DNA of 64,000 nucleotides, taken from assembly GCF_000876015.1 (NCBI RefSeq), contig NZ_BBQM01000011.1, forward strand, positions 1 through 64,000, in the 5' to 3' direction. How positions within the stretch are numbered: the stretch's first letter is position 1; every line of letters begins with the position of its first letter. Shown here piece by piece: positions 46,201-56,163 of this stretch. This DNA is from Cupriavidus basilensis. GTDB taxonomy: Bacteria; Pseudomonadota; Gammaproteobacteria; Burkholderiales; Burkholderiaceae. The notes below the pieces were generated by a model that was given only the letters and a program-made list of their open reading frames with translations, was not told where the DNA came from and did no database searches. Made by a program: the position numbers and the translations under genes.

Positions 46201-48051
46201 GAACTTGTCGAGCTGGTCGCCATCGTAGGAAGTGACGCTGGAGTTGAACACGAGCGTGTTCAGCGGCGAGCAGTAGGGCGCCTTGCCGGGGTCGGTGGCG
46301 GGCAGGTCCAGCGGGTTCGCCCAGCCCGGACTGGTGAGCTTGAGCGTGGCGTCCTTGCCGCTGCCGCTGGCGGCAAAGCGGCTGTCCGGCGATTTGCCGG
46401 CGAAGTAGCGCAACGTTTCGAGATAGATCTCGGAGATCGGGTTGCCCCAGGTGGAGCAGTTGCCTTCATTGGCCGGCTGGTTCTGCGCGGTGCTGCCGCC
46501 GCTCGAGACGATGCCGGTCTGCTGGTAGTTGCATTTGTCGGCGTTGACGTAGCTGCCGTCGCTGTAGCTGTATCCGTAAGGGCGCAGGTGGTCGATGTTC
46601 CAGACGATGCCCTTGACGGCGCTGGTGCCGGAGAACAGGAAGGTGCCGTTGTCCGGGTTGATCTCCTGCGCGAAATTGGTCACGTTCCGGCGCAGCATGC
46701 CGCCCGAGATGTTCTTGTCGTAGGTGCCGGTCATCAGGCCGAACAGCATCTGCCCGGTCTCGCCGTACTTCTGCAGCAGTCCGTAGGGCTTGTAGGTGGT
46801 GCCGTACTGCTTGCAGTTCTCGGTGCCGATCAGGCCCGCCACGCAGACCTGCACGCGCGCGTTGAAGGTGCCGGTGGCCTGGCCGGAGCCGAGGCCGCGC
46901 GTGCCCTGCACGGGATTCTCGGCGGACGAGTTGATGCCCGAGACCGCGGCCCGGTTGCCGTTGGAGGAGCCTGAGACGGAGACGTTGTTGCTGCCGACCT
47001 TGATCGACGGCAGGAACGACCCCTGCGTGTTGTTCTCCTCGCCGTACCAGTTGCACTGCCACTTCTCGCTGGCGCCCCAGGTGGCGTAGTTGCCCTTGAC
47101 CACGCGCAGCACCGGCGCCTGCGTGTTGTTCTGCGAGTTGAGGTTGCTGGAATCCTTGGGCGTGACGTTGCAGATGGTCAGGCCGCCGCGGGTCAGGTTC
47201 TTCACCGACCACGACGAATAGGTGGCGCTGGTGCCCTTGGGGTCGGACACGCCGTCCGGGTAGACGGCCACGCTGACCTGCTGGCTGCCGCTGGTGGCGG
47301 TCACCCAGCCGGTCAGCGTGGTGTTGGCCGGCGCCGCGGAATCCTTCGCCGTGAACTGGAGCTGGTCGCCGATCTGCATGTTGCTGTTGGCGCTCAGGCT
47401 GACGGTGATGACGTTGGCCCGCATCTGGATGTTGCTGCTCGACGTCACGGTGCCGATGTCGGACATCAGCTCCACGTCGCTGAACGGCACCAGCTTCTTG
47501 ATGTCGGCGTCGTTGTTGTAGTACTTGGCCCAGGCGTGCGCGTCCATCGGCAGGAAGGCGCGCTCCAGCACGGTGGTGGCGTTGTCGGTCGAGCGCATGC
47601 CGCCGTAGAGGATCTTGCGCACCTCGTCGATCCGGCTCATGGTGGCCCAGTTCAGGAAGTTGCCGCTCCAGGTGGTGCCGTCGCAGTACTTGGTGGTGGT
47701 GACCGCCTTGGGCACGAAGCCCTGGATCGTGCTGCTGTCGTAGCCGTAGCACTTGTACGAGTCGAAGTAACCCGCGTAGTCGATGCCGTTGTTGTACGTG
47801 GTGTCGAGCGCGCCGTCGTTGTTCAGGTCGGTGTAGTCGTTGTACGCCTTCTGGTGCAGCGAATGGTCCTTGGACAGGTCGATCATCACCATCGGCGGGA
47901 CGTTGCCGCCGGCATAGAGCGGCCGCGCGGCCAGGTTCAGCTGGGCGGCGGATGCCGAAGCGAGCGCGAGCAGGAACGACACCGCCAGCAGGACGCGCTG
48001 CAGGTGGCCGACGGGACGGCCGAGAAGGCTGCCAAGGATATGCTGGGTCAT
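43243..48051 (-). CDS. pilY1: type IV pilus tip adhesin/biogenesis protein PilY1
   Basis: 1602 residues from ATG 48051, with a signal peptide ending near SASAAQLNL. The N-terminal half (residues 40-900) has the loosely conserved von-Willebrand-like, Gly/Ser-rich region, beginning [18 protein letters not shown] with a [10 protein letters not shown] calcium-type loop. The C-terminal half is the PilY1 beta-propeller: [13 protein letters not shown], then the calcium loop DINGDGTTD followed by [17 protein letters not shown], then [10 protein letters not shown], ending [11 protein letters not shown]. Calcium binding there controls pilus extension and retraction in Pseudomonas. It is exported and tip-located with the minor pilins. 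Confidence 0.95.
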   Translation of the reverse strand: MTQHILGSLLGRPVGHLQRVLLAVSFLLALASASAAQLNLAARPLYAGGNVPPMVMIDLSKDHSLHQKAYNDYTDLNNDGALDTTYNNGIDYAGYFDSYKCYGYDSSTIQGFVPKAVTTTKYCDGTTWSGNFLNWATMSRIDEVRKILYGGMRSTDNATTVLERAFLPMDAHAWAKYYNNDADIKKLVPFSDVELMSDIGTVTSSSNIQMRANVITVSLSANSNMQIGDQLQFTAKDSAAPANTTLTGWVTATSGSQQVSVAVYPDGVSDPKGTSATYSSWSVKNLTRGGLTICNVTPKDSSNLNSQNNTQAPVLRVVKGNYATWGASEKWQCNWYGEENNTQGSFLPSIKVGSNNVSVSGSSNGNRAAVSGINSSAENPVQGTRGLGSGQATGTFNARVQVCVAGLIGTENCKQYGTTYKPYGLLQKYGETGQMLFGLMTGTYDKNISGGMLRRNVTNFAQEINPDNGTFLFSGTSAVKGIVWNIDHLRPYGYSYSDGSYVNADKCNYQQTGIVSSGGSTAQNQPANEGNCSTWGNPISEIYLETLRYFAGKSPDSRFAASGSGKDATLKLTSPGWANPLDLPATDPGKAPYCSPLNTLVFNSSVTSYDGDQLDKFSDLNTTGSVSPWTNKVGAGEGVDGKATWFAGGVGSVIDNMCSAKAVSNFSDVLGICPEGPSQKGTFQIAGAALFAHMNRIRDGKTLGVPDGDQKSLKVATYAVQLATTTPKINVNVNGKTVTIMPSYQLHPSGVPASNGTLVDFKVISQTATSGKFYVNWEDSIAGGDYDQDVWGTLTYSVSGDTIKISTKVVSASTSNGQGFGYTVSGTDKDGTHFHSGILGFSYTDPVNVTVTPSGSQLNASGGCSNCALGDPETSVTYTANGKSGSQFQDPLYYAAKWGGFKDLNGSNTPDQVSEWDVRLSDGSGGTDGLPDNYFYATNPGALSAALERAFLSILQTSSAASVATNSSSLTTGSRIYQARFNGTDWSGQLLAYAVNADGLLQQPALWDAGLLLKGAVANNRNILSYDSAAGSGIPFRWSNLPATYRTALNLTDAQGQARLNWLRGDQSNEGDAQGKFRVRPNTLLGDIVNSSPQYVGVPNAGLADAGYATFVANKRNRKPMLYVGANDGMLHAFSANPSTDAGSDAGKELFAYVPSPLYGTLAKLTDTGYTHAYYVDGTPATGDALVNNAWKTVLVGGLAAGGKGIYALDVTDPESIAEGTAASTVLWEFTSSSDADLGYTFGQPAIIKLANGKWAAVFGNGFNSTAAKGYIYIVFLDRPAGSKSWVLGTDYLKLSVDDAAATAANGIAQVFPTDINGDGTTDILYAGDLLGNLWKFDLRSTSPSAWTQASARSLLFVATDDGGKRQPITSSVDVMRNPAGGFMVLFGTGRYVDTSDPADMSTQSFYGIWDRDTVGAATVSRNNLVAQTISQELLYNGFAYRLVSQNTVTYSQSGTTGGWYLNLLSPGLPGQGERVVYNPQIRGNRIVFSTLIPSGDLCANGGTSWLMELSGLSGGRLPVSPFDVNNDGYFDPRDMVNGSNGGQQYVGGRQSTVGVTPTPTVTRCGPNKECKFLTGTSGNQETVSESAGSPTGRLTWREILH

Positions 48052-48109
48052 GGTGGGCCCGACAGGTAATGTGACAGGTAATGGGACACGCAAGGGCTGC
48101 AAGTACCGC

Positions 48110-48712
48110 TCAGAAACGGACAACTTCCTGCACCGTGACCTTGGTGGCGGGATTGGCGCCGTAGCCAAGCGCGGTCACGCGAAAAACGTATTGCGTCGCA
48201 CCGGCGCGCAGGCTGCCCTGCGCGATGTCCGGGATCGATTCGATGATGTAGCGCGGCTGCTGCGAGACGCCGCCCGAATTGGCATTGGCGGCCAGCGGCA
48301 TCTTCTGGGCCGCGCTGAGGTTGGTTATCTCGCCCAGCGCGACCGAGCGGTTCGGGTCTTCGAGGTACAGGTCCCAGACCTGGCTGCCGCTGTCGGCGGG
48401 GACGCAGAAGCCCTTGTAGCCCTGGATGTCGCAGGTCGGGGAGGCGCCGGTGCGCCCGGTCAGGCCGCGCGTCACGCTGATGTCGTTGCGCGCGTCGCGC
48501 AGCGCGGCTTCGGCCGCCTGCAGCGCGATGTTCTGGTCGCGCGCGTTGCGGGCCATGCGCTCGGAGGACAGGCTGGTCAGGCTGGCCGCCACGCCGAGCA
48601 GCGTCAGGATGATGAGGAACAGCAGCACCATGACCAGCGAGATGCCGCGCTGCGCGCCGCGCGCTGGCTGGCGGGCGGGGGCGGGACGGCGGAGTGGGGT
48701 GGGGTGGCGCAT
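48110..48712 (-). CDS. pilX: PilX minor pilin-like assembly protein
   Basis: 200 residues from ATG 48712. It has a basic N-terminus, then RGISLVMVLLFLIILTLLGVAA (single helix, no Gly-Phe site), then SSERMARNARDQNIALQAAEAALRDARND, the PilX hallmark. The C-terminal domain contains CDIQGYKGFCVP. It lies between pilW (8 bases) and pilY1 (58 bases). Confidence 0.92.
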   Translation of the reverse strand: MRHPTPLRRPAPARQPARGAQRGISLVMVLLFLIILTLLGVAASLTSLSSERMARNARDQNIALQAAEAALRDARNDISVTRGLTGRTGASPTCDIQGYKGFCVPADSGSQVWDLYLEDPNRSVALGEITNLSAAQKMPLAANANSGGVSQQPRYIIESIPDIAQGSLRAGATQYVFRVTALGYGANPATKVTVQEVVRF

Positions 48713-48720
48713 CTCGGGGC

Positions 48721-49584
48721 CTAGTTCAGTCGGTTGCGGACGGCGATGTAGAAGCTGATGTGCTTGCGCAGCCGGCCATCGTCCGGCAGCGCGGCGACGC
48801 TGCCGGCGTCGCCGGCCGGCGCGCTGTCGGCGGCGGCGTAGCCCTTGCCGAAGTGGTTGAGCGTGAACGAGGCGGGCTTGGGGTTGGAGCGCGCCGCGCC
48901 GCGCAGCACCATCGAGATGCGCAGGGCCCGCACGTTGCCCATGTTGGCGATGCCGGGCGGGACGTAGCGGTTGATGGTGTCGTCGTTGTCGGTGTCCTCG
49001 CCGAGCAGCACCTGGAAGAATTCGACGCCCTGGAACAGCGGCGTGGGCGCGCCGTTGACCGTGCATTGCAGCCACGGCGTGCCGGCGGCGTCGTTGACCA
49101 CGGAGAAGGTCTCCACGGTCTCGAAGTTGCCGTTGACGTTCTCGCCCAGGCAATTCACCGCGGAGCCGTCGGCCACGGGCGCGCTGGCCGGCACGGCGCC
49201 CGGGGTGGGGTCGCCGCCGGCCTTGGACGAGCCGAAGTAGCGGAACGTCACGCTGTCGCTGGTGTTGACGCCGTCGTCGTTGGTGGCGTCGAGCGGCTTG
49301 GCCGTGCCGAAGTCGTTGCCGTAGTAGGTGAAGTCGCTGTAGCCGGCCTGGCGCGCCTCGCGCTGCAGCAGCTGGCCGATGGCGCGCGCGCTGGCCTGGA
49401 TGTCGGCCACGTCGCCCTGCGTGTCGTAGGAGCGCCGCTGCGCCAGGTAGACCGAGCTGGTGGCGATCATCAGCAGCATCGCGATGACCAGCCCGACCAT
49501 CAGCTCCACCAGCGTGAAGCCGCGGGCGGCGGCGGGCCGGCAAGGGTGGCGGTGGCGGCGCGGGCTCGGGGTCGACGGGTTCAT
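48721..49584 (-). CDS. pilW: PilW minor pilin
   Basis: 287 residues from ATG 49584, overlapping the pilV stop (ATGA). Leader to ARGFTLVELMVGLVIAMLLM, canonical. PilW-type sequence QGDVADIQASARAIGQLLQREARQAGYSDF and VEFFQVLLGEDTDNDDTINRY follow. Periplasmic globular domain with C in NCLGENVNG and LQCTVNG. Required with PilV, PilX and FimT to prime assembly. Confidence 0.93.
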   Translation of the reverse strand: MNPSTPSPRRHRHPCRPAAARGFTLVELMVGLVIAMLLMIATSSVYLAQRRSYDTQGDVADIQASARAIGQLLQREARQAGYSDFTYYGNDFGTAKPLDATNDDGVNTSDSVTFRYFGSSKAGGDPTPGAVPASAPVADGSAVNCLGENVNGNFETVETFSVVNDAAGTPWLQCTVNGAPTPLFQGVEFFQVLLGEDTDNDDTINRYVPPGIANMGNVRALRISMVLRGAARSNPKPASFTLNHFGKGYAAADSAPAGDAGSVAALPDDGRLRKHISFYIAVRNRLN

Positions 49585-50126
49585 GGCACGAGCGCGGTGA
49601 CGAAGCGTTGGGTGGCGTTCTTGCCCTCGCGCCACCAGATCTTGATGACGTAGGGCGCGCCGGGCTGGTTGTCGCAGGCCGCCGCGGCGGGTCCGCTGCC
49701 GTCGTCGGGCGTGCTGTCGATGCAGACCGTGCCGGAGCCCGCCGGCAGCGCGTCGGCGAGGTCGTCGACCCAGTCCTGGAAGCTGCTGCGCGCCATCGCG
49801 TCGGTGGGGCAGCCCGCCGCCGTGTAGCACGCGGGCGTGGTCTGTCCGGTCGGCAGGTTGTAGGTGCCGGCCTTGGTCGCGGTCTCGTTGCTGCGGATCT
49901 GGTCGGCGAGGTTGTAGGCCATCACGGTGGCGATGTTGCGCATCGACGCGGTGCGGTTGTCGAGCAGCGTCTGCATCTGGAGCACGGTCAGGGCCAGCAC
50001 GCCGATCGACAGGATGACCAGCGTGACCAGCGCCTCGATCAGCGTGAAGCCGCGCGCCTGGCCGGGCCGGCGGCGCGGCGCACGCTGCGGGCGCGTGGCG
50101 GCGGGGTGAGCGAGCGGGCGGCTCAT
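49581..50126 (-). CDS. pilV: PilV minor pilin
   Basis: 181 residues from ATG 50126. Leader ends QARGFTLIEALVTLVILSIGVLALTVLQMQTL, with the Glu5 and extended helix of PilV. Globular domain with paired cysteines (ACYTAAGC, CIDST, ACDNQPG). Four bases separate it from the fimT stop; its stop overlaps the pilW start. Confidence 0.92.
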   Translation of the reverse strand: MSRPLAHPAATRPQRAPRRRPGQARGFTLIEALVTLVILSIGVLALTVLQMQTLLDNRTASMRNIATVMAYNLADQIRSNETATKAGTYNLPTGQTTPACYTAAGCPTDAMARSSFQDWVDDLADALPAGSGTVCIDSTPDDGSGPAAAACDNQPGAPYVIKIWWREGKNATQRFVTALVP

Positions 50127-50130
50127 GGCG

Positions 50131-50847
50131 TCACGACGCATTGCAGGCGGCCTGCTGGGAGCTGGCGCGGCCGGTGCCGGTCAGCGAGACCGTCAGCCCG
50201 TCGGCGGTCGAGCCGTGCTCGCAGAATTGCCAGGCGGCGTTGGGCGGCGTCGACGCGCCGAACGAGCGGAACCGCACCACGGTGCCGGAGGGGATGTTGC
50301 TGGCCACGACCGCGGTCCGGGCGTTCGGCGCATCGCTGTGGCGGACGACTTCCTCGCTGGCGCCGATCTGGCCGTCGCTGTCGGCATCGATGAAGATGAC
50401 GCGGCGCCTGGACCAGTCGTCCGTGCAGCTGGCGCCGTCCGCGGTCGGGCAGATGGTGACGGTGGCGTTGCGCCGCGCGGCCTCGCTGCGCGCGGTCTCG
50501 ATGTCGCTGATCAGCCTGGACGACTCGCTCGTCATCCGGCTGCGATGCAGGAAGGAACTGAAGTTCGGGATGGCCGCCGCCGCCAGGATGGCCAGCACCG
50601 ACAGCGTCACCATCAGCTCGATGAGCGTGAAGCCGCCCGCGCGGGCGGCGCCGGGCCGGTCATGGCGGTCATGCAGGGGGGAGGGAGCGGCCAGGGCGTC
50701 CCGGGAGAAATCCGGGCGCGGGCCATGCGGACGCGAGCCGGCCAGCGCCGCCCGCTTGCCGCACGGCGCTTTCCCCGGTGCCCACGATGGCCTGGCGCGC
50801 GCACGCGTCGCCAAGCCCGCTGCCGCGAGGCAGGAAGGCTGACCCAT
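50131..50847 (-). CDS. fimT: FimT/GspH minor pilin with long leader
   Basis: 238 residues from ATG 50847, with GGGAG six bases upstream. The prepilin site [21 protein letters not shown] comes after about 72 residues, whereas type 4 leaders usually have 6-30. No in-frame ATG, GTG or TTG nearer the site was found, and two nearby ATGs (MTAMTGP) are in another frame. A CTG start or a lost base are alternatives. After the helix, the FimT region RMTSESSRLISDIETARSEAARRNATVTICPT and IFIDADSDGQIGASEEVVR is normal. It is first in the minor-pilin operon. Confidence 0.85.
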   Translation of the reverse strand: MGQPSCLAAAGLATRARARPSWAPGKAPCGKRAALAGSRPHGPRPDFSRDALAAPSPLHDRHDRPGAARAGGFTLIELMVTLSVLAILAAAAIPNFSSFLHRSRMTSESSRLISDIETARSEAARRNATVTICPTADGASCTDDWSRRRVIFIDADSDGQIGASEEVVRHSDAPNARTAVVASNIPSGTVVRFRSFGASTPPNAAWQFCEHGSTADGLTVSLTGTGRASSQQAACNAS

Positions 50848-50867
50848 AGTGACTCCCGTCCGAAAAA

Positions 50868-50887
50868 CTGTTCTTATCTGTTCTTAT
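50868..50887. repeat. two tandem 10-mers upstream of fimT
   Basis: CTGTTCTTAT occurs twice in direct tandem (50868-50877, 50878-50887) about 20 bases before the pilin operon start. GCAGATTAAA is also repeated at 50963-50972 and 50980-50989. They could be regulator half-sites of the pilin operon promoter. Confidence 0.45.
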
Positions 50888-51009
50888 TTATTCTTTACCG
50901 GCGTACCTCGCCTCTGCGTGCGAGTCGACCGTACCTTCCACTGCGCATTGATCATAGCTGGCGCAGATTAAAAGGTAGTGCAGATTAAACAGCTTTCCTC
51001 GGAGTTCTG

Positions 51010-51477
51010 CTACCCCTTTCGAGGGGTAGACGAAGAAAATTCATCGAGCATGTCGCGGAATTCAGACACGTCCTCGAAACTCCGGTAGACCGAGGCGAAG
51101 CGGATGTACGCGATCTTGTCGAGCCGGCGCAGCTCGCGCATGACCAGCTCGCCCACCTGGCTGCTGGGGATTTCCTTTTCCCCCAGGCCGAGCAGCCGCT
51201 CCTCGATGCGGGCGATGGCGGCGTCGATGGCCTCGGCCGAGACCGGGCGCTTGCGCAGCGCCAGGCGCATGGAATCCTTCAGCTTGTCGCGCACGTAGTC
51301 GGCGCGCGAGCCGTTCTTCTTGACGATGGCGGGGAAGGAGCGCTCGATCCGCTCGTAGGTGGTGAAGCGGCGGTCGCAGGATTCGCAGCGGCGGCGGCGG
51401 CGCACGGTATCGCCTTCTTCCGACATGCGCGTGTCCAGGACCTGCGTGTTGGGATGGGCGCAAAAAGGGCATTTCAT
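51010..51477 (-). CDS. nrdR: transcriptional repressor NrdR
   Basis: 155 residues. Zinc ribbon Cys3/Cys6 (MKCPFC) and Cys31/Cys34 ([13 protein letters not shown]), then an ATP-cone (residues 49-139: [20 protein letters not shown] region [19 protein letters not shown]). It represses ribonucleotide reductase genes according to ATP/dATP. ATG 51477 has AGGTGG upstream. It follows glyA on the same strand by 162 bases, a conserved order in Burkholderiales. Confidence 0.97.
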   Translation of the reverse strand: MKCPFCAHPNTQVLDTRMSEEGDTVRRRRRCESCDRRFTTYERIERSFPAIVKKNGSRADYVRDKLKDSMRLALRKRPVSAEAIDAAIARIEERLLGLGEKEIPSSQVGELVMRELRRLDKIAYIRFASVYRSFEDVSEFRDMLDEFSSSTPRKG

Positions 51478-51639
51478 GCCTGACCACCTTGAAAGTTGAG
51501 CCTGGGCGCAGGCCGCGCGGGGCGGCGTCTCGTCATCTTGTCATTCTGTGAGACGCCGGGCCGGGTTGGCAAGGCGCGTGCCGCGCGGGGCGGCACGGGC
51601 TGCCGGCCGCCCGCGCGCAGGCGGGCGGCGCAGGGCGCG

Positions 51640-52887
51640 TCAGCCGTAGACCGGGAAACGCTTGGTCAGGGCCGCCACCTGCTCGCGCACGCTGGCGATG
51701 TTGGCCGCGTCGTGCGGGTTGTCCAGCACGTCGGCCACCAGGTTGGCCACCAGGCGCGCCTCGTCTTCCTTGAAGCCGCGCGTGGTCATGGCCGGCGAGC
51801 CCAGGCGGATGCCCGAGGTGACGAACGGCTTTTCCGGGTCGTTGGGGATGGCGTTCTTGTTGACGGTGATGTGGGCCTCGCCCAGGACCTTCTCGGCTTC
51901 CTTGCCGGTGATCTTCTTGGCGCGCAGGTCGACCAGCATCACGTGGCTCTCGGTGCGCCCGGAAACGATGCGCAGGCCGCGCTCGATCAGGGTCTCGGCC
52001 AGCACGCGGGCGTTCTTGACCACCTGCTGCTGGTAGGTCTTGAACTCGGGCGAGAGCGCTTCCTTGAAGGCCACGGCCTTGCCGGCGATGACGTGCATCA
52101 GCGGGCCGCCCTGGATGCCGGGGAAGATGGCCGAGTTGATGGCCTTCTCGTGCTCGGCCTTCATCAGGATCACGCCGCCGCGCGGGCCGCGCAGGCTCTT
52201 GTGGGTGGTGGTGGTGACGAAGTCGGCGTGCGGCACCGGGTTGGGGTACTCGCCGGCGGCGATCAGGCCGGCGTAGTGGGCCATGTCGACCATGAACAGC
52301 GCGCCGATCGACTTGGCCACGCGCGCGATGCGCTCGAAGTCGATGCGCAGCGCGAAGGCCGAGGCGCCGGCGATGATCAGCTTGGGCTGCTTTTCGCGGG
52401 CCAGCTTTTCCAGCGCGTCGTAGTCGATGTCTTCGTTGGCGTCCAGGCCGTAGCTGACCACGTTGAACCACTTGCCGCTCATGTTGAGCGCCATGCCGTG
52501 GGTCAGGTGGCCGCCTTCGGCCAGGCTCATGCCCATGATGGTGTCGCCCGGCTTGAGCGCGGCGAAGAACACGCCCTGGTTGGCCTGCGAGCCGGAGTTG
52601 GGCTGCACGTTGGCGGCTTCGGCGCCGAACAGTTGCTTGACGCGGTCGATGGCGAGCTGCTCGACGATGTCGACGTACTCGCAGCCGCCGTAGTAGCGCT
52701 TGCCGGGATAGCCCTCGGCGTACTTGTTGGTCAGTTGCGAGCCCTGCGCGGCCATCACGGCCGGCGAGGTGTAGTTCTCGGAGGCGATCAGCTCGATGTG
52801 CTCTTCCTGGCGCTGGTCTTCCTTCTGGATGGCGGCGAAAAGCTCGGGGTCGATCTGGTCGATCGTATAGCGGCTGCGTTCGAACAT
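51640..52887 (-). CDS. glyA: serine hydroxymethyltransferase
   Basis: 415 residues, full length. It makes glycine and methylene-tetrahydrofolate from serine and THF. Marks: [45 protein letters not shown], the PLP lysine in [15 protein letters not shown], and [16 protein letters not shown]. Cytosolic PLP enzyme of one-carbon metabolism. Divergent from ybgC across a 397-base gap. Confidence 0.98.
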   Translation of the reverse strand: MFERSRYTIDQIDPELFAAIQKEDQRQEEHIELIASENYTSPAVMAAQGSQLTNKYAEGYPGKRYYGGCEYVDIVEQLAIDRVKQLFGAEAANVQPNSGSQANQGVFFAALKPGDTIMGMSLAEGGHLTHGMALNMSGKWFNVVSYGLDANEDIDYDALEKLAREKQPKLIIAGASAFALRIDFERIARVAKSIGALFMVDMAHYAGLIAAGEYPNPVPHADFVTTTTHKSLRGPRGGVILMKAEHEKAINSAIFPGIQGGPLMHVIAGKAVAFKEALSPEFKTYQQQVVKNARVLAETLIERGLRIVSGRTESHVMLVDLRAKKITGKEAEKVLGEAHITVNKNAIPNDPEKPFVTSGIRLGSPAMTTRGFKEDEARLVANLVADVLDNPHDAANIASVREQVAALTKRFPVYG

Positions 52888-53284
52888 GGCGAAAAACTCG
52901 TCTTAAGAAATGGGGATCCGAATGGCTTCGGGGTAGGGCGCGCGGGGAAGGCACAGGCGACCGGCACCGGACACGCTGAACGTCCGGCGCAGGGCGCACC
53001 CTGCTTCCCATTCGCTGCCCAGGCGAGCGGCAGGCGCTTGAAACTTCGCGCCAGAGAGCTTGCGCTTCCTCGTGGTAGTACCCACTGACTTCGCCAGTCG
53101 CGCAAGATGGAATGGTTGGCGGCAGTTTACGCGAGGCGCCGGCCGGCTGCAAGACGGCCCGGCGCGGCCTAGGCGGCAGGCCCTAGCGGAAAGCCGGCGG
53201 CTTGTCTGTCAACTAATGTAATTGTTGTAATGTCGGGCAAGGGTTTACACCGGGTTGGGTCGGCTGTCCGCTACAATCGCGGCC
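52888..53284. other. 397-base divergent intergenic region
   Basis: It separates glyA (minus) from the ybgC-tol-pal operon (plus), so both promoters should lie here. AT-rich sequence near 53205-53232 (TGTCAACTAATGTAATTG) is the best candidate for the tol promoter. No gene or riboswitch was seen. Confidence 0.5.
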
Positions 53285-53689
53285 ATGAGTCACAATGTGT
53301 GGGCCCTGCGGGTGTACTGGGAAGACACCGACGCGGGCGGCGTGGTTTTCTACGCCAATTACCTGAAATTCTTCGAGCGCGCCCGGACCGAGTGGCTGCG
53401 CTCGCTCGGCATCGGGCAGCAGGCGCTCGCGGACGAAGCGGGCGTGGTCTTTATCGTCAGGAGCACGGCGGTGGACTACAATGCCCCCGCCCGTCTGGAC
53501 GACCTGCTCGAGATCCGGACACGGATTGAACGGGTTGGACCGGCATCTGTCCAATTCGCCCAGGAAGCCTGGCGTGGGGAGCAATTGCTGGCCACCGGCG
53601 CCATCCGTGTCGGATGTGTTGATCGCAGCACGTTCCGCCCGACCCCTATCCCCGCCCCCGTCCTCGCAACCATCAAGACCGCCCGATGA
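53285..53689 (+). CDS. ybgC: acyl-CoA thioesterase YbgC
   Basis: 134 residues from ATG 53285 (MSHNVWALRVYWEDTDAGG). Hotdog fold with the 4HBT signature: DTDAGGVVFYANYLKFFE, then RARTEWLRSLG. In E. coli YbgC is linked to the Tol system and phospholipid synthesis. Its stop overlaps the tolQ start by four bases. Confidence 0.95.
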   Translation: MSHNVWALRVYWEDTDAGGVVFYANYLKFFERARTEWLRSLGIGQQALADEAGVVFIVRSTAVDYNAPARLDDLLEIRTRIERVGPASVQFAQEAWRGEQLLATGAIRVGCVDRSTFRPTPIPAPVLATIKTAR

Positions 53690-54369
53690 ACCCCGTGACC
53701 GTCACGCAAGACCTGTCGATCATTTCGCTGGTGCTGCACGCCAGTCTGCTCGCGCAGGCCGTCATGGCGCTGCTGCTCGTCATGTCCCTGTTTTCGTGGA
53801 CATACATTTTCCGCAAGCACCTGGCGCTGCGCGCGGCGCGCACCCAGACCGAAGGCTTCGAGCGCGACTTCTGGGCCGGCGGCGACCTGCAGGCGCTGTA
53901 CCAGAGCGCGGCCAACAACCGCCACAGCACCGGCGCGCTGGAACGCATCTTCGAGTCCGGCATGGGCGAGTACCTCAAGGCGCGCGAGCGCAACCACGAA
54001 GCCGGCGCGCTGCTCGACGCGGCCCGCCGCGCCATGCGCGCGGCCTACCAGCGCGAGATGGATGTGCTGGAATCGCATCTTCCGTTCCTGGCCTCGGTCG
54101 GTTCGGTCAGCCCGTACATCGGCCTGTTCGGCACCGTGTGGGGGATCATGAACGCATTCCGCGGCCTGTCGAATGTGCAGCAGGCGACGCTGGCATCGGT
54201 GGCCCCCGGGATCGCCGAGGCGCTGGTCGCCACCGCCATCGGCCTGTTCGCGGCCATTCCGGCCGTGATCGCGTACAACCGCTACGCCACCGAGATCGAC
54301 CGGCTGGCCATCCGCTTCGAGAGCTTCATGGAAGAGTTCCTGAACATCCTGCAACGCCAGACCCGCTGA
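53686..54369 (+). CDS. tolQ: TolQ, proton channel of the Tol-Pal motor
   Basis: 227 residues; ATGA overlap with ybgC. Three membrane helices: about 17-42, 128-152 and 166-192 (VAPGIAEALVATAIGLFAAIP). The helix 2 and 3 region with GLFGTVWGIMNAFRGL is the ExbB/TolQ signature. With TolR it uses the proton gradient to energise TolA at the division site. Confidence 0.97.
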   Translation: MNPVTVTQDLSIISLVLHASLLAQAVMALLLVMSLFSWTYIFRKHLALRAARTQTEGFERDFWAGGDLQALYQSAANNRHSTGALERIFESGMGEYLKARERNHEAGALLDAARRAMRAAYQREMDVLESHLPFLASVGSVSPYIGLFGTVWGIMNAFRGLSNVQQATLASVAPGIAEALVATAIGLFAAIPAVIAYNRYATEIDRLAIRFESFMEEFLNILQRQTR

Positions 54370-54427
54370 CGCCACGGTTCGCGCAAGACACACGGATACG
54401 TAGCCAAGGTCAAGGAGAAACCCGCAT

Positions 54428-54865
54428 ATGGCAGCGATACAGCGCCGCGGCGGCTCGCGCCGCCGGGCCAGTGCCGAGATCAACGTCGTGCCCTATATCG
54501 ACGTGATGCTGGTGCTGCTCGTCATCTTCATGGTGGCGGCACCGATCGTGAATCCGGCGGTGGTCGACCTGCCCACCGTGGCCAACGCCACGCCGCAGCA
54601 GAAGGCGCCGCCGATCGTCGTGACCGTGCACGAGGACGGCCAGCTGACCGCGCGCGGCAAGGACAATGCCGGCAACGCCTTCGACCGCAAGGTCGACAAG
54701 GACGGCCTGCTGGCATTCGTGCACCAGCGCCAGGAAGAGAACCCGGACCAGCCCGTGGTGATCGCCGCCGACCGCGCGGTCAAGTATGAGTCCGTGCTCG
54801 ACGTCATGTCGGTGCTCAAGGGCGACGGCGTCAAGCGCGTCGGCCTCATGGTCAAGTCAAAGTAA
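54428..54865 (+). CDS. tolR: TolR, stator partner of TolQ
   Basis: 145 residues. A basic N-terminus (RRGGSRRRASAEINVVPYID) precedes a single membrane helix VMLVLLVIFMVAAPIV with the proton-carrying aspartate (PYIDVM). The periplasmic domain ends VLKGDGVKRVGLMVKSK. It is an ExbD/TolR protein and lies in order in the tol operon. Confidence 0.97.
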   Translation: MAAIQRRGGSRRRASAEINVVPYIDVMLVLLVIFMVAAPIVNPAVVDLPTVANATPQQKAPPIVVTVHEDGQLTARGKDNAGNAFDRKVDKDGLLAFVHQRQEENPDQPVVIAADRAVKYESVLDVMSVLKGDGVKRVGLMVKSK

Positions 54866-54895
54866 CCCGACATTCAACAGGCATCGCCGCGCGAG

Positions 54896-56053
54896 ATGAA
54901 GACCGCCGCCTATCCTTATCAGCCGGTCAAGGAGCGGGGAACCCTGCGTTCCTTCCTGCTCGCGCTCTTCATGCATGTGTTGCTGGGCATCGTGCTGTAT
55001 TACGGCGTGCACTGGCAGAGCAGCACGCCGGTCGGCGCCGAGGCCGAGCTCTGGGACGAGATCCCCGATACCGCCGTGGCGCCGCCGCCCCGGCCCGCGC
55101 CGCCGCCCGAGCCGGTCGCGCAGCCGCGCCCGGTGCCGCCCGCGCCCGCGGTCCGGTCGCGCGCCGAGGAAGAGGCCGACATCGCGCTCGAGCAGCAGAA
55201 ACGCCGCCAGGCCGAGGCCGCCGCCCGCGAGGAAGCGCGCCGGCAGGCCGACCTGCGCGCGCGCCAGGAAGCCGAGCGCCAGGAAGAAGCCCGCAAGGAG
55301 GCGCAGCGCAAGGAAGACCAGCGCCGCGAAGATCAACGCCGCGAAGATCAACGCCGCGAGGACCAGCGCAAGGAGGACTTGCGCAAGGAAGCCCAGCGCA
55401 AGGAAGACGCGCGCAAGCTCGCCGCCCAGCAGGAACAGCAGCGCAAGGAGCAGGCCGAGCGCGACCGCAAGGAAGCCGATGCCAAGGCGCGTGCCGACGC
55501 CAAGGCCCGCGCCGATGCGAAGGCCCGCGCCGACGCCGCCGACGCCAAGGTGCGCGCGGAGGCCGACGCCAAGGCCAAGGCCAGCGCGGACGCTAAGGCC
55601 GCCGCTTCCGCGAAGGCCAAGGCGGACGCCGATGCCAAGGCCCGCGCGAATGCCGCGGCCGGCGCCCAGCGCCACGCCGAACTGGCGCGCCTGCAGGCGC
55701 TGGCCGGCGGCGCGGCGGCGCCGGGCGGGGCCGGCGGTGTCGGCAGCAGCGCGGGCAGCGGCGCCGGCAGCGGCGGCAAGGCTTCGCCGGGCTATTCGGA
55801 CCGCGTGCAGCGCCGCGTGCAGCCCAACGTCAAGTATTCGGAGGACTTCCCGGCCAGCCTGGCGGCCGTGATCGCGGTCAGGCTGGCGCCGGACGGCGCG
55901 CTGCTTTCCGCCCGGGTCAAGACCTCGAGCGGCAACGCGGCGTGGGACGAGGCGGCGCTGCGGGCGGTGCAGAATTCGGACCCGCTGCCCAAGGATGAGA
56001 ATGGCAAGGCACCCCCGAGTTTCGACATCCGGCTGCGCCCGCATGCCAACTGA
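54896..56053 (+). CDS. tolA: TolA, envelope-spanning protein
   Basis: 385 residues. One membrane anchor (FLLALFMHVLLGIVLYYGV, about residues 21-39), a proline-rich stretch, then a very long Ala/Lys/Arg/Glu coiled-coil helix (about 85-270) with tandem RREDQ and DAKARA repeats. A C-terminal TonB-like domain of about 100 residues (YSDRVQRRVQPNVKYSEDF, DEAALRAVQNSDPLPKDENG) binds TolB/Pal and the outer membrane. The low-complexity helix is normal for TolA. Confidence 0.96.
   Translation: MKTAAYPYQPVKERGTLRSFLLALFMHVLLGIVLYYGVHWQSSTPVGAEAELWDEIPDTAVAPPPRPAPPPEPVAQPRPVPPAPAVRSRAEEEADIALEQQKRRQAEAAAREEARRQADLRARQEAERQEEARKEAQRKEDQRREDQRREDQRREDQRKEDLRKEAQRKEDARKLAAQQEQQRKEQAERDRKEADAKARADAKARADAKARADAADAKVRAEADAKAKASADAKAAASAKAKADADAKARANAAAGAQRHAELARLQALAGGAAAPGGAGGVGSSAGSGAGSGGKASPGYSDRVQRRVQPNVKYSEDFPASLAAVIAVRLAPDGALLSARVKTSSGNAAWDEAALRAVQNSDPLPKDENGKAPPSFDIRLRPHAN
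55307..55380 (+). repeat. 15-bp tandem repeats in tolA
   Basis: Four to five 15-base units (CGCCGCGAAGATCAA type) encode RREDQ/RKEDQ in the coiled coil. Further downstream GCCGATGCCAAGG-type units encode DAKARA. Copy number may vary between strains, changing helix length. Confidence 0.7.
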
Positions 56054-56163
56054 CGGCGCGAACGTAACAATATGCATAGTGAGCGGAAGCCCGGCGACGA
56101 TGCAGCTACTATCTAGCCGTCCTTGCCGCTCATGTCCGGCAAGGACGGCGAGTCAACCCATCT

